A stretch of DNA of 12,226 nt from Deltaproteobacteria bacterium (lineage in GTDB: Bacteria > Desulfobacterota > BSN033 > UBA1163). The DNA lies in assembly GCA_016875255.1 (NCBI GenBank), contig VGRU01000096.1, positions 1-12,226 of the forward strand, read 5' to 3'. The first letter of the stretch is position 1, and every line of letters begins with the position of its first letter. Positions 1 through 6,419 of the stretch are shown here, piece by piece. A program made the translations under genes and the position numbers. The notes beneath the pieces are model-generated. The model saw only the letters and a list, made by a program, of their open reading frames with translations. It was not told where the DNA came from and did no database searches.

Positions 1-4
1 GAGT

Positions 5-925
5 TTAGATGCCTTCTTTGGCAAGCTCCTGGATCAGACTTTTTGTTTTTTCTGACACCCTTTTGGGAATCTTCACAATCACCTTCACATATTCATCTCC
101 CCTGCCCTCTTTCTGAAAGTGGGGAAGGCCAAGCCCTTTCAAACGCATCTTCGTATGGCCCTGAGTGCCCGGAGGAATTTTGATTTTCTTTGTCCCCTCA
201 AGGGTGGGAACTTCAGCAAAGCTTCCCAGGACGGCCTCTGAAAAGCTAACCTCTTTCTCCACTATAAGGTCATCTCCCTCCAGGGTAAAGATGGGGTGCT
301 CCTGGATGGATATTTGCAGGTAGAGATCGCCCGGGGGCCCGCCTTTTTTCCCCTCCATCCCTTTTCCGGCAAGCCTCAGCTTCTTCCCGGCCGGCATTCC
401 CTTCGGAATCTTTACGGATACTTCCTCCACCCTGCCATCTTTGCGATAGGAAATCCTCTTCTCTCCGCCTGAAGCCACCTCTTCAAGAGAGATCGTCAAC
501 TCATAAAGGATGTCTTCTCCCTTCTGGCCCATCCGGCCCATATCCTGGTAACCGTATGAACCACCGAAAAGATCTCCGAAATCGACGCCACCCCTCGTCC
601 CCCCAAACTTAAACTCTCGCCGCCCCCTTCCACCGAAGAGGCCCGAGAGAAGGTCATCAAAATCGAATCCCCGGAAGATGTCCTCCTGGGTGAATCGCTG
701 ACGGAATCCATCGGCGCCAAACGTATCGTACTGCTTTCGTTTCTCCTTATCACTCAGAACCGCATAGGCCTCGTTGATCTCCTTGAAGCGTTCTTCCGCC
801 TCCTTCTTGTTCGGATTCCGGTCCGGATGGTATTTCATCGCCAGTTTCCGGTAAGCCCGCTTCATCTCTTCGTCGCTGGCGGTCTTGCTGACGCCTAAAA
901 CCTCATAATAATCTCTGTTCGCCAT
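5..925 (-). CDS. J-domain co-chaperone, DnaJ/CbpA-like without zinc finger
   Basis: A 306-residue Hsp40-type co-chaperone that should deliver clients to DnaK-type Hsp70 and stimulate its ATPase in the cytoplasm. The N-terminal J domain (about residues 4-70) carries HPD at 33-35. A Gly/Phe-rich linker follows (about 85-135), then two beta-sandwich client-binding domains (about 136-213 and 214-290). There are no CxxCxGxG repeats, so it is a class II (CbpA/DnaJB-like) protein and not canonical DnaJ; about 300 residues is normal for that class. The ATG shares its A with the TAA stop of the upstream ClpX-like gene (TAATG), which fixes the start and suggests translational coupling. A GAGG lies about 10 nt upstream of the ATG. 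The gene is complete, with TAA at 5-7. The family call is firm. A dedicated partnership with the upstream AAA+ protein is inferred from the coupling. Confidence 0.95.
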   Translation of the reverse strand: MANRDYYEVLGVSKTASDEEMKRAYRKLAMKYHPDRNPNKKEAEERFKEINEAYAVLSDKEKRKQYDTFGADGFRQRFTQEDIFRGFDFDDLLSGLFGGRGRREFKFGGTRGGVDFGDLFGGSYGYQDMGRMGQKGEDILYELTISLEEVASGGEKRISYRKDGRVEEVSVKIPKGMPAGKKLRLAGKGMEGKKGGPPGDLYLQISIQEHPIFTLEGDDLIVEKEVSFSEAVLGSFAEVPTLEGTKKIKIPPGTQGHTKMRLKGLGLPHFQKEGRGDEYVKVIVKIPKRVSEKTKSLIQELAKEGI

Positions 926-2712
926 TATCCGTTACCCTCGGCCTCTAAATCGAACCGCCTGCTATAGACCTCCTGGATGACCCGATTGAGATATCCTTCA
1001 GGATCATCGATCGCTTCCTTCGTAATCACAAACTCCTTCCGGCCCATTCTGTCCCGGATCAATTTCATCCCATGCTCATAATCTTTTAATAGGCGGGAGC
1101 AAACCATCTCACCCTTCATATTTTCTTCGAGGGCCATCTCCGTTATCCGATCAATGGCTTCTCCGTCAAATTGGAGCCGGATCCCATTTCTCTGCTGGAA
1201 GTCTTTCTCAAACTCCTCGATCTCTCGCTGAACCTCGACCACCTCTTCAAACACGGTGTTGACATCGTAACCCTTATTGAGCATCCGGCGGGCGATGAGG
1301 TCGATTCGGCTCTCCGGGAAAGCAATCCCATAACGTTTGCGAAACTCCCCTTCCCTGTTCATGATCGACTCCTTTAACTCCCTCTTCTCCCGTGAAAGAA
1401 GCTTCTCAAATTGAGCCAGCCTCTCGGGATGCATGGGGTCCTGGAGCAATCGTCCCAGTTCCTGCTCCGGGTGTTCGACCACTTCCCGGGTGACGACGAA
1501 TTGGCGAATATCGGTTGAGGGAAGCCGTTTCTCAAATTTGAGGAGCACCTTCTCCACGGCGCTGACCAGTCCCCTCGCTCCTGTTTTTTCTTCATAAGCC
1601 CTCACCGCTAACTCGTAGAGGGCGTCTTCTTCAAACTGGATATCGATCCCATAGGATTTGAAATCTTTTTTCTTTCCGAGAATGATGGGGTTATTGGGGT
1701 TCTTGAGGATCGCATAGAGATCCCCAATTTCAAGTCTCTCAAAAATGGCGGCGACCGGAAGCCTTCCGATAAATTCCGATTCGAATCCAAAGGTGATGAG
1801 GTCCTCGGCCCTTGCCTGTTTGAGATATTCGGCTCTTTCATCCTTGGAGCGGATCTCCGCCCCGAAACCGATCCCCTCGCGGTTGAGCCGTTTTTTCACC
1901 ATCTCCTCCAGGCCGTTGAAGGCTCCGCTCATGATAAAGAGGATATGTTTTGTGTTGATCGTACGTTTCTCCTTCTTTCCGGTTTTCCGGTAATGTTCGA
2001 TGGCCTCTAACTGTGAGATGGGGTCGTGCGGAACCTTGAGATCCACCTCTGTCTCTTCCATCGGTTTCAGGAGGGCCCGCTGGACCCCTGTCCTGGATAC
2101 ATCCGGGCCGATGGTATGGTTGGACGAAGCGATTTTGTCGATCTCATCGATGTAGATGATCCCGTACTGAGCCATCTCGATATCGCCATCCGCCTCATAA
2201 ACGAGATCCCGCACCAGGTCCTCTACATCTCCTCCCACATAACCGGTCTCGCTGAACTTCGTCGCATCCCCCTTGACAAAAGGAACGCCGATCTTCTTTG
2301 CGATCAATTTGATCAGGTAAGTCTTGCCCACGCCGGTGGGCCCTACCATCAGGATATTGTTCTTGATGTGGCCAACGCCTTCATACCGGGTCTTTCCCTT
2401 TGTCAACTCGGTGAACTTGATCCGGTTGAAGTGGGTGCAGATCTTGGTGGCCAGGATCTCCTTTGCCCCTTCCTGCCGGATGATGTAGTCATTGAGAAAG
2501 GCTTCCAATTCCTCGGGCTTCAGATCAAACTGGATCTTTTTCTTCTTCTCACCGGCCTCTTTCTCATCCTTCGAGACCTCTTCGGCCTGGGGTTTGGGAA
2601 AGAGCATGGGAACCACCAGCCGGATTCGGTCTCCATACTTCTTCCCTAAATACTCGTTGAGCTCCTTCTCTAATTCCTTCTGGTCCGGAATCTTTGAATC
2701 GGAATCTTTCAT
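925..2712 (-). CDS. ClpX-like AAA+ unfoldase, no zinc finger, extended C-terminus
   Basis: A 595-residue hexameric-type AAA+ ATPase of the ClpX group. Counting from the ATG at 2712, it has Walker A GPTGVGKT (124-131), pore loop GYVG (157-160), Walker B IIYIDE (185-190), an IGFG loop (281-284) matching the ClpP-docking IGF loop of ClpX, GRLP with the arginine finger (316-319) and sensor-2 GARG (378-381). The N-terminal Cys4 zinc domain of ClpX is absent; instead there are about 65 charged residues with a Lys/Glu-rich linker. ClpX usually has about 420 residues. Here about 170 more follow, including a stretch (509-581) that looks like a second small domain. The frame opens at a TTG (2721) and includes a GTG (2718). 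I chose the ATG because AGGAG lies 10 nt before it. It is first in an operon with the J protein. It may work with ClpP or as a ClpP-independent unfoldase. Confidence 0.92.
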   Translation of the reverse strand: MKDSDSKIPDQKELEKELNEYLGKKYGDRIRLVVPMLFPKPQAEEVSKDEKEAGEKKKKIQFDLKPEELEAFLNDYIIRQEGAKEILATKICTHFNRIKFTELTKGKTRYEGVGHIKNNILMVGPTGVGKTYLIKLIAKKIGVPFVKGDATKFSETGYVGGDVEDLVRDLVYEADGDIEMAQYGIIYIDEIDKIASSNHTIGPDVSRTGVQRALLKPMEETEVDLKVPHDPISQLEAIEHYRKTGKKEKRTINTKHILFIMSGAFNGLEEMVKKRLNREGIGFGAEIRSKDERAEYLKQARAEDLITFGFESEFIGRLPVAAIFERLEIGDLYAILKNPNNPIILGKKKDFKSYGIDIQFEEDALYELAVRAYEEKTGARGLVSAVEKVLLKFEKRLPSTDIRQFVVTREVVEHPEQELGRLLQDPMHPERLAQFEKLLSREKRELKESIMNREGEFRKRYGIAFPESRIDLIARRMLNKGYDVNTVFEEVVEVQREIEEFEKDFQQRNGIRLQFDGEAIDRITEMALEENMKGEMVCSRLLKDYEHGMKLIRDRMGRKEFVITKEAIDDPEGYLNRVIQEVYSRRFDLEAEGNG

Positions 2713-2751
2713 GAACACCAAACTCCTTTTCTTTTCGCAAGTTATAATAAT

Positions 2752-2779
2752 AATATAACCCTTGTTGGCCTATTTTCAA
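2752..2779 (-). promoter_or_regulatory. Sigma70-type promoter for the ClpX-like/J-protein operon
   Basis: On the minus strand a TTGAAA -35 box (2774-2779) is followed after 16 bp by TATATT (2752-2757). It lies about 40 bp before the ATG of the ClpX-like gene and has an AT-rich downstream region. Each box has one mismatch to consensus. There is no sign of a CIRCE element or an obvious heat-shock sigma32 box. Confidence 0.6.
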
Positions 2780-2790
2780 GCCCCTTTCTT

Positions 2791-2825
2791 ATTTCGGATT
2801 GCGGATTGCGGAATTCGGAATGCGG
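2791..2825. repeat. Heptanucleotide tandem repeat, five copies
   Basis: Five consecutive 7-bp units of the form ATTKCGG/AATKCGG: ATTTCGG, ATTGCGG twice, AATTCGG, AATGCGG. The array starts 11 bp upstream of the -35 box of the ClpX-like operon. A related array lies at 5324-5365. The length of 7 is not a multiple of three and no gene covers the array. Confidence 0.8.
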
Positions 2826-2838
2826 TAGGCTTGAAAAA

Positions 2839-2941
2839 TGACTAAAGCGTAGGGCAGGGCTTCAGCCCTGCATAATTAAGCAAGCCTGAAGGCTTGCCCT
2901 ACAAAAATAATTATTGCCGTTAGTTTAGACCACTTTAGTCA
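2839..2941. repeat. Nested palindromic intergenic element (REP/MITE-like)
   Basis: A 103-bp element with three levels of symmetry. The outer ends are TGACTAAAG (2839-2847) and its exact complement CTTTAGTCA (2933-2941). Inside, GTAGGGC (2849-2855) pairs with GCCCTAC (2896-2902). Within that, two perfect 8-bp-arm hairpins stand side by side at 2854-2871 and 2880-2897, separated by an AT-rich octamer. It has no coding capacity. It lies between the end of the deoxyhypusine-synthase-like gene and the next promoter, so it could also stop transcription, although no clear U-tract follows. The shape fits a non-autonomous mobile repeat; whether it occurs elsewhere in this genome is unknown. Confidence 0.75.
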
Positions 2942-2965
2942 CTTGATGGGCGCTTTGGGGGCAGA

Positions 2966-4015
2966 TTAGACAAATTTGATGGTCTTGAGTCGGTCCCCTT
3001 CCCATTTAAACTGGCGTCTCTTTCTCTTTTGGCAGATCTTTCCCTCTTGAAAAACTGCCCCGACCAGCAGGGGAAGGGCGACTGTGGCGTCCATATAGAC
3101 GGCGGCATAGGCCGATTCTTTCTCAATCTTTCCCCAGGACTTTGCCTCCTCAAAGGTGCAGCCTGAGAGGCCGCCCCATTTGGGGTCATCCGTTGTCACC
3201 TGAAAGGCAAACCGGTGGCCGCTCTCTCTCCGGAAAAGGAGCTCGCTCACAGGGCCCAATTGTTGAATATAATTCTTCGGAACGCCTCCTCCTATATAGA
3301 TCGCCCCGGTGGTTTTGGCCATTTGTTTGAGTTGTGCAATCTCAAAACTGTCCCGTATCTGGTCGAGGATCAGCCCTTCGGAAGAATTCTTCTTCCGGGC
3401 ATGGAGAAAGGTCAGTCCGATGCCGATGGAACTGTCACTGAGCGCGGGAATAAAGACGGGAACCCCGCACCGGGAGGCTGTCTTCAGGATCGATTTGTCA
3501 TCTTTGAGGCAATTACCCAAAACCTCCAGATAGCGCCTTGAAGAAACGACCTTCTCCCCTAACTCTTCCGGAACCTCGGAGAGGAGGTTAATGACTTGAT
3601 TAATCTCGTGATCATCCATCAAGGCATCATAGACCCGCACGATCCGGTGCTTTCGCAGGGCATCATCATCCCCCTCCACTGATCCGATATAATGCCGATA
3701 TCCGAAGCTCTCAAAGAGGTCGTGGAAGATGTTGGCGCCCGTGGAGACGAGGACATCGATCAGCTTCATCTCGATCATATCGCGGATGACCTGCCGCATT
3801 CCGCCAGGAATCATCGCTCCTGACAACCCCATAAAGATGATGCAGGCGGGATCGCTCAACATCTTACGAAACACCTCAAAACATTTGAAGAGGTTGCGGC
3901 TCTGGAAAGAGGTGTGCTGAAAGGCCTGGATCAGATCGTAAAGGCTCCGGGTCTTTTTCATGTCGAGAGAGCGAACGGGTTGCTGGAGAAGGGCCGATTT
4001 CCCTCTTTTTTTCAT
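2966..4015 (-). CDS. Deoxyhypusine synthase family protein (probable homospermidine synthase type)
   Basis: A 349-residue protein of the NAD-dependent deoxyhypusine synthase (DHS) family, which moves the aminobutyl group of spermidine onto an acceptor. Family signatures include GLSGAMIPGGMR (63-74), STGANIFHD (91-99), VFIPALSDSSIG (187-198), GGGVPKN (242-248) and SWGKI (293-297). Lys296 in SWGKI matches the lysine that forms the enzyme-imine intermediate in human DHS (Lys329). Bacteria lack eIF5A, so the usual protein substrate should be absent; bacterial homologues are thought to make homospermidine or a related polyamine (speY type). That role is inferred here. The start ATG is supported by AAGGTG 8 nt upstream. 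The gene is divergent from ino1. No other polyamine gene is in the window. The family call is firm and the substrate is not. Confidence 0.93.
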   Translation of the reverse strand: MKKRGKSALLQQPVRSLDMKKTRSLYDLIQAFQHTSFQSRNLFKCFEVFRKMLSDPACIIFMGLSGAMIPGGMRQVIRDMIEMKLIDVLVSTGANIFHDLFESFGYRHYIGSVEGDDDALRKHRIVRVYDALMDDHEINQVINLLSEVPEELGEKVVSSRRYLEVLGNCLKDDKSILKTASRCGVPVFIPALSDSSIGIGLTFLHARKKNSSEGLILDQIRDSFEIAQLKQMAKTTGAIYIGGGVPKNYIQQLGPVSELLFRRESGHRFAFQVTTDDPKWGGLSGCTFEEAKSWGKIEKESAYAAVYMDATVALPLLVGAVFQEGKICQKRKRRQFKWEGDRLKTIKFV

Positions 4016-4052
4016 CAGTTAAACACCTTGTGGAAACAATTGATTGTTGCGG

Positions 4053-4081
4053 AAATTAACAGATTGAAAAAAAGAAGTCAA
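4053..4081 (-). promoter_or_regulatory. Candidate promoter for the deoxyhypusine-synthase-like gene
   Basis: On the minus strand TTGACT (4076-4081) is followed after 17 bp by TAATTT (4053-4058), about 40 bp before the ATG. The -35 is good but the -10 matches consensus at only three positions, so this is a tentative call. It sits back to back with the candidate ino1 promoter in the 191-bp divergent spacer (4016-4206). Confidence 0.35.
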
Positions 4082-4131
4082 GAAATATGTGGTTTTTGTG
4101 GTTTCTCGTCAGAAAGGATTTCCCAATTTTC

Positions 4132-4158
4132 TTGACAATCGGAATGAAATGAGATAGT
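4132..4158 (+). promoter_or_regulatory. Candidate promoter for ino1
   Basis: A perfect TTGACA -35 (4132-4137) is followed by GATAGT (4153-4158) with a short 15-bp spacer, about 50 bp upstream of the ino1 ATG. The -10 is weak and the spacing is below the usual 17, so basal activity may be low or activator-dependent. Confidence 0.4.
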
Positions 4159-4206
4159 TAGTTTATTTGAAAAAAGACAGTATGTTTTCGGAAAGGCTGA
4201 ATAGTT

Positions 4207-5319
4207 ATGAAAAAGAATTCGATCCGAATTGCCATCGTAGGTGTCGGAAACTGTGCCAGCGCTCTCATCCAGGGGATTGAATTCTATAGGGATCTTAGTC
4301 GAAAGAACCCAAAATTCGAACCCCTCGGCCTGATGCATATGGATCTCGGAGGCTACAAGCCCTGGAATATCGAGGTGGGAGCCGCTTTCGATATCGACCG
4401 GAGAAAAGTCGGAAAACCCCTCAGGGAGGCCATTTTCTCCAGACCTAATTGCACCCAGACCATCTTTTCCCAATTCAACGATTCAGGCGTCATCGTCTCT
4501 ATGGGTGAAGTGCTGGATGGTGTTTCAGAACATATGAAGGATTACCCCGAAGACCGTGCTTTCGTGTTGGCCAACGAGAAACCCTGCAATGTGGAAAAGG
4601 CTCTCAAGGAATCCGGAGTGGAAATTCTTCTCAACTACCTTCCTGTGGGGTCGGATCTGGCGACTCAATTCTATGCGGAAGCCTGTCTGAACGCAGGGGT
4701 CAGTCTGATCAACTGCATGCCCAGCTTCATTGTCTCTGACCAAAAGTGGGCAAAACGATTTGAAGAGAAAGGCATTCCTGCTGTGGGTGACGATGTGAAA
4801 TCCCAGATGGGCGCCACCATCATCCATCGGGCGCTGGCCAGGCTTTTCGAGGACCGCGGAGTAAAACTGGACCGGACCTATCAGATTAACACGGGCGGGA
4901 ATACAGACTTTCTCAACATGCTCAACCGGAGCCGTCTGAAGAACAAACGAATCTCCAAGACCGAAGCCATTCAGTCCCAGCTTGGCGTCCCTCTCGAACC
5001 CGAGAATATTCACATCGGCCCCTCCGATTATGTCCCCTGGCAGAATGACAACAAGGTCTGTTTTCTCAGGATGGAAGGAAGAGGGTTTGGAGAGATTCCA
5101 TTGAACCTCGAACTGAGACTCTCGGTTGAGGATTCGCCGAATAGCGGTGGGATCACCATCGATGCCATTCGATGCTGCAAGATTGCACGCAACCGTGGCA
5201 TTGGAGGGCCCCTGCTTTCCATTTCCGCCTATGCGATGAAGCACCCCCTCATCCAGTTTCCAGATAATGAAGCCAAACAGATGGTCGAGGAATTCATCGA
5301 AGGGACGAGGGAGAGGTAA
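4207..5319 (+). CDS. ino1: myo-Inositol-1-phosphate synthase
   Basis: A 370-residue cytosolic NAD-dependent enzyme that converts D-glucose 6-phosphate to 1D-myo-inositol 3-phosphate, the first step to inositol lipids and soluble inositol compounds. The N-terminal Rossmann loop reads GVGNCAS (12-18). Further signatures are GDDVKSQMGAT (194-204), NTGGNTDFLNM (228-238), HIGPSDYVPW (269-278) and the C-terminal run around RGIGGPLLSISAY (330-342). The length fits the short prokaryotic form (about 360-380) and not the eukaryotic one of over 500. The ATG lies 10 nt after GAAAGG, and the protein starts right before the Rossmann strand, as in relatives. No inositol phosphatase or inositol-lipid synthase is visible nearby, so the end product is unknown. 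It is divergent from the DHS-like gene and convergent with the lipoprotein peptidase gene. Confidence 0.96.
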   Translation: MKKNSIRIAIVGVGNCASALIQGIEFYRDLSRKNPKFEPLGLMHMDLGGYKPWNIEVGAAFDIDRRKVGKPLREAIFSRPNCTQTIFSQFNDSGVIVSMGEVLDGVSEHMKDYPEDRAFVLANEKPCNVEKALKESGVEILLNYLPVGSDLATQFYAEACLNAGVSLINCMPSFIVSDQKWAKRFEEKGIPAVGDDVKSQMGATIIHRALARLFEDRGVKLDRTYQINTGGNTDFLNMLNRSRLKNKRISKTEAIQSQLGVPLEPENIHIGPSDYVPWQNDNKVCFLRMEGRGFGEIPLNLELRLSVEDSPNSGGITIDAIRCCKIARNRGIGGPLLSISAYAMKHPLIQFPDNEAKQMVEEFIEGTRER

Positions 5320-5323
5320 TAGA

Positions 5324-5365
5324 AGTTCGGAGTTCGGAGTTCAGAGTTTTGAGTTAGGAGTTAGA
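5324..5365. repeat. Heptanucleotide tandem repeat, six copies
   Basis: Six 7-bp units beginning AGTT: AGTTCGG twice, then AGTTCAG, AGTTTTG, AGTTAGG and AGTTAGA, decaying to the right. It starts just after the ino1 stop, in the 59-bp gap before the convergent peptidase gene. Unit length and CGG ending match the array at 2791-2825. No obvious terminator hairpin is seen in this gap. Confidence 0.8.
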
Positions 5366-5378
5366 AAATCTTAGAGCC

Positions 5379-6419
5379 TCACTCCTTAAAAAAAGTTAGC
5401 GCACTTTTATTTCCTGAGGTTTTAATCTCTTTGAAAAATTCTACAACCTTTTTTAAATCCTTTCCCAATTTTTCATAGAGGGCTTCAAAGCGGTCGAGGC
5501 GTTGGAGGTATCGCCGGTAGGCCATCAGGGCCGCATTGTTTAGTTTCTTCCTTTCAAAACCTTTGTAGCAGTCTGTTTTAAACTGATCTTGCATCTCTGT
5601 GAATTTTTCTTGGATCGATTGAAAGATCTCCTCCCTTCCTCTCGCCTTCTCCTCTCTCGAAACGGGTTGATCATAGAATTCCAATAACTGCCTGTAAGCC
5701 TGATCGATCCACCTCGAAAAGAGAAGGTCATCCCCCTGATAATCGATCGCCAGGGCCACCTCTTTTGAACCGGGACCATACTTCTCGGTCAAAAAATTAA
5801 TGGCCCCCTGATGTCCGATGAAGGTTGCCAGTTGTTCATTCAGGTCGGTCTCCCCCTTAAAATAGACCGTAGCATGGGCCATCTCGTGAAGAATGATGTT
5901 GGCCAGGGTTGGCTCATCCCATTTCAGCATTGTTGAGAAGATGGGGTCTTTCAGCCAACCGAGCGTGCTGTAGGCGGCCGCCTGCTGGAGATAAGTGTCA
6001 AAACCTTTTCTCTCCAGAACCCCCTTCTCCTTTAAGGCTCCCTCAAGAGTGAAAAAACTTTTGTAGGTCGCTCTGCCGATAATGGGAAAGTTCCAGTGAT
6101 GAAGGTGAAGGCGGTCTTTTTCGCTTGCCGTGATGACATGAAGGATAGGCCTTTTCACTTCAAAATATTTTGTGTAACTCCCTGTCCTTCGCAATCCCAG
6201 CCTCTCCTCACCATAGCGCTTTACTTCCTGGATGAGGTGGACCTTCCCCTTTTCATCATCTTCCAGCGCTTCGTCCATGAGAGCCTCCTGAACCGGAACG
6301 CTCTGAAAGGTGACGAAGGACTGGTGCCATCCTAATTTGGAGAGGTAGAGAAGGTTTCCGCAACCTGTGAGGAGAGGGAAGAGCGAAAGAAATAGAAAGA
6401 CCCTCAGGCCTAAAATCAT
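5379..6419 (-). CDS. Lipoprotein zinc metallopeptidase (putative aminopeptidase, COG4324-like)
   Basis: A 346-residue predicted lipoprotein. Residues 1-20 form a hydrophobic signal ending in the lipobox LTGC, so Cys20 is the likely lipidation site. The zinc-peptidase motif HEMAH is at 178-182, with Glu195 in NEQLATFIG as the likely third ligand (gluzincin pattern). The whole protein resembles the Aminopep (PF10023/COG4324) family of putative aminopeptidases; the actual substrate is not known. The C-terminal third is Lys/Arg- and Glu-rich and probably helical. Its ATG overlaps the TGA of the TRAP permease gene (ATGA), so it is in the same transcript and probably made by coupled re-initiation; the only SD-like AAAGG lies almost against the ATG. 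Whether it serves the transporter is unclear. Confidence 0.87.
   Translation of the reverse strand: MILGLRVFLFLSLFPLLTGCGNLLYLSKLGWHQSFVTFQSVPVQEALMDEALEDDEKGKVHLIQEVKRYGEERLGLRRTGSYTKYFEVKRPILHVITASEKDRLHLHHWNFPIIGRATYKSFFTLEGALKEKGVLERKGFDTYLQQAAAYSTLGWLKDPIFSTMLKWDEPTLANIILHEMAHATVYFKGETDLNEQLATFIGHQGAINFLTEKYGPGSKEVALAIDYQGDDLLFSRWIDQAYRQLLEFYDQPVSREEKARGREEIFQSIQEKFTEMQDQFKTDCYKGFERKKLNNAALMAYRRYLQRLDRFEALYEKLGKDLKKVVEFFKEIKTSGNKSALTFFKE

Noticed and set aside
5..925. Canonical dnaJ
   Set aside because: No CxxCxGxG zinc-binding repeats between the Gly/Phe region and the C-terminal domains, and only 306 residues.
2026..2649. Open frame of 207 codons on the plus strand
   Set aside because: Fully antisense to the ClpX-like gene, whose AAA+ motifs are unmistakable; no recognisable domain and no ribosome-binding site noted.
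925..2712. Canonical clpX
   Set aside because: Lacks the Cys4 zinc domain, has an enlarged insert after the sensor region and about 170 extra C-terminal residues; linked to a J protein and not to clpP.
2791..2825. Possible CRISPR-like array
   Set aside because: Units are 7 bp and contiguous with no spacers, so this is a simple tandem repeat.
4078..4473. Open frame of 131 codons on the minus strand across the ino1 start
   Set aside because: Covers the ino1 5' end and the divergent promoter spacer in antisense; no motif and no plausible ribosome-binding site.
4525..5244. Open frame of 239 codons on the minus strand
   Set aside because: Antisense shadow of ino1; the plus-strand protein has clear family motifs throughout.
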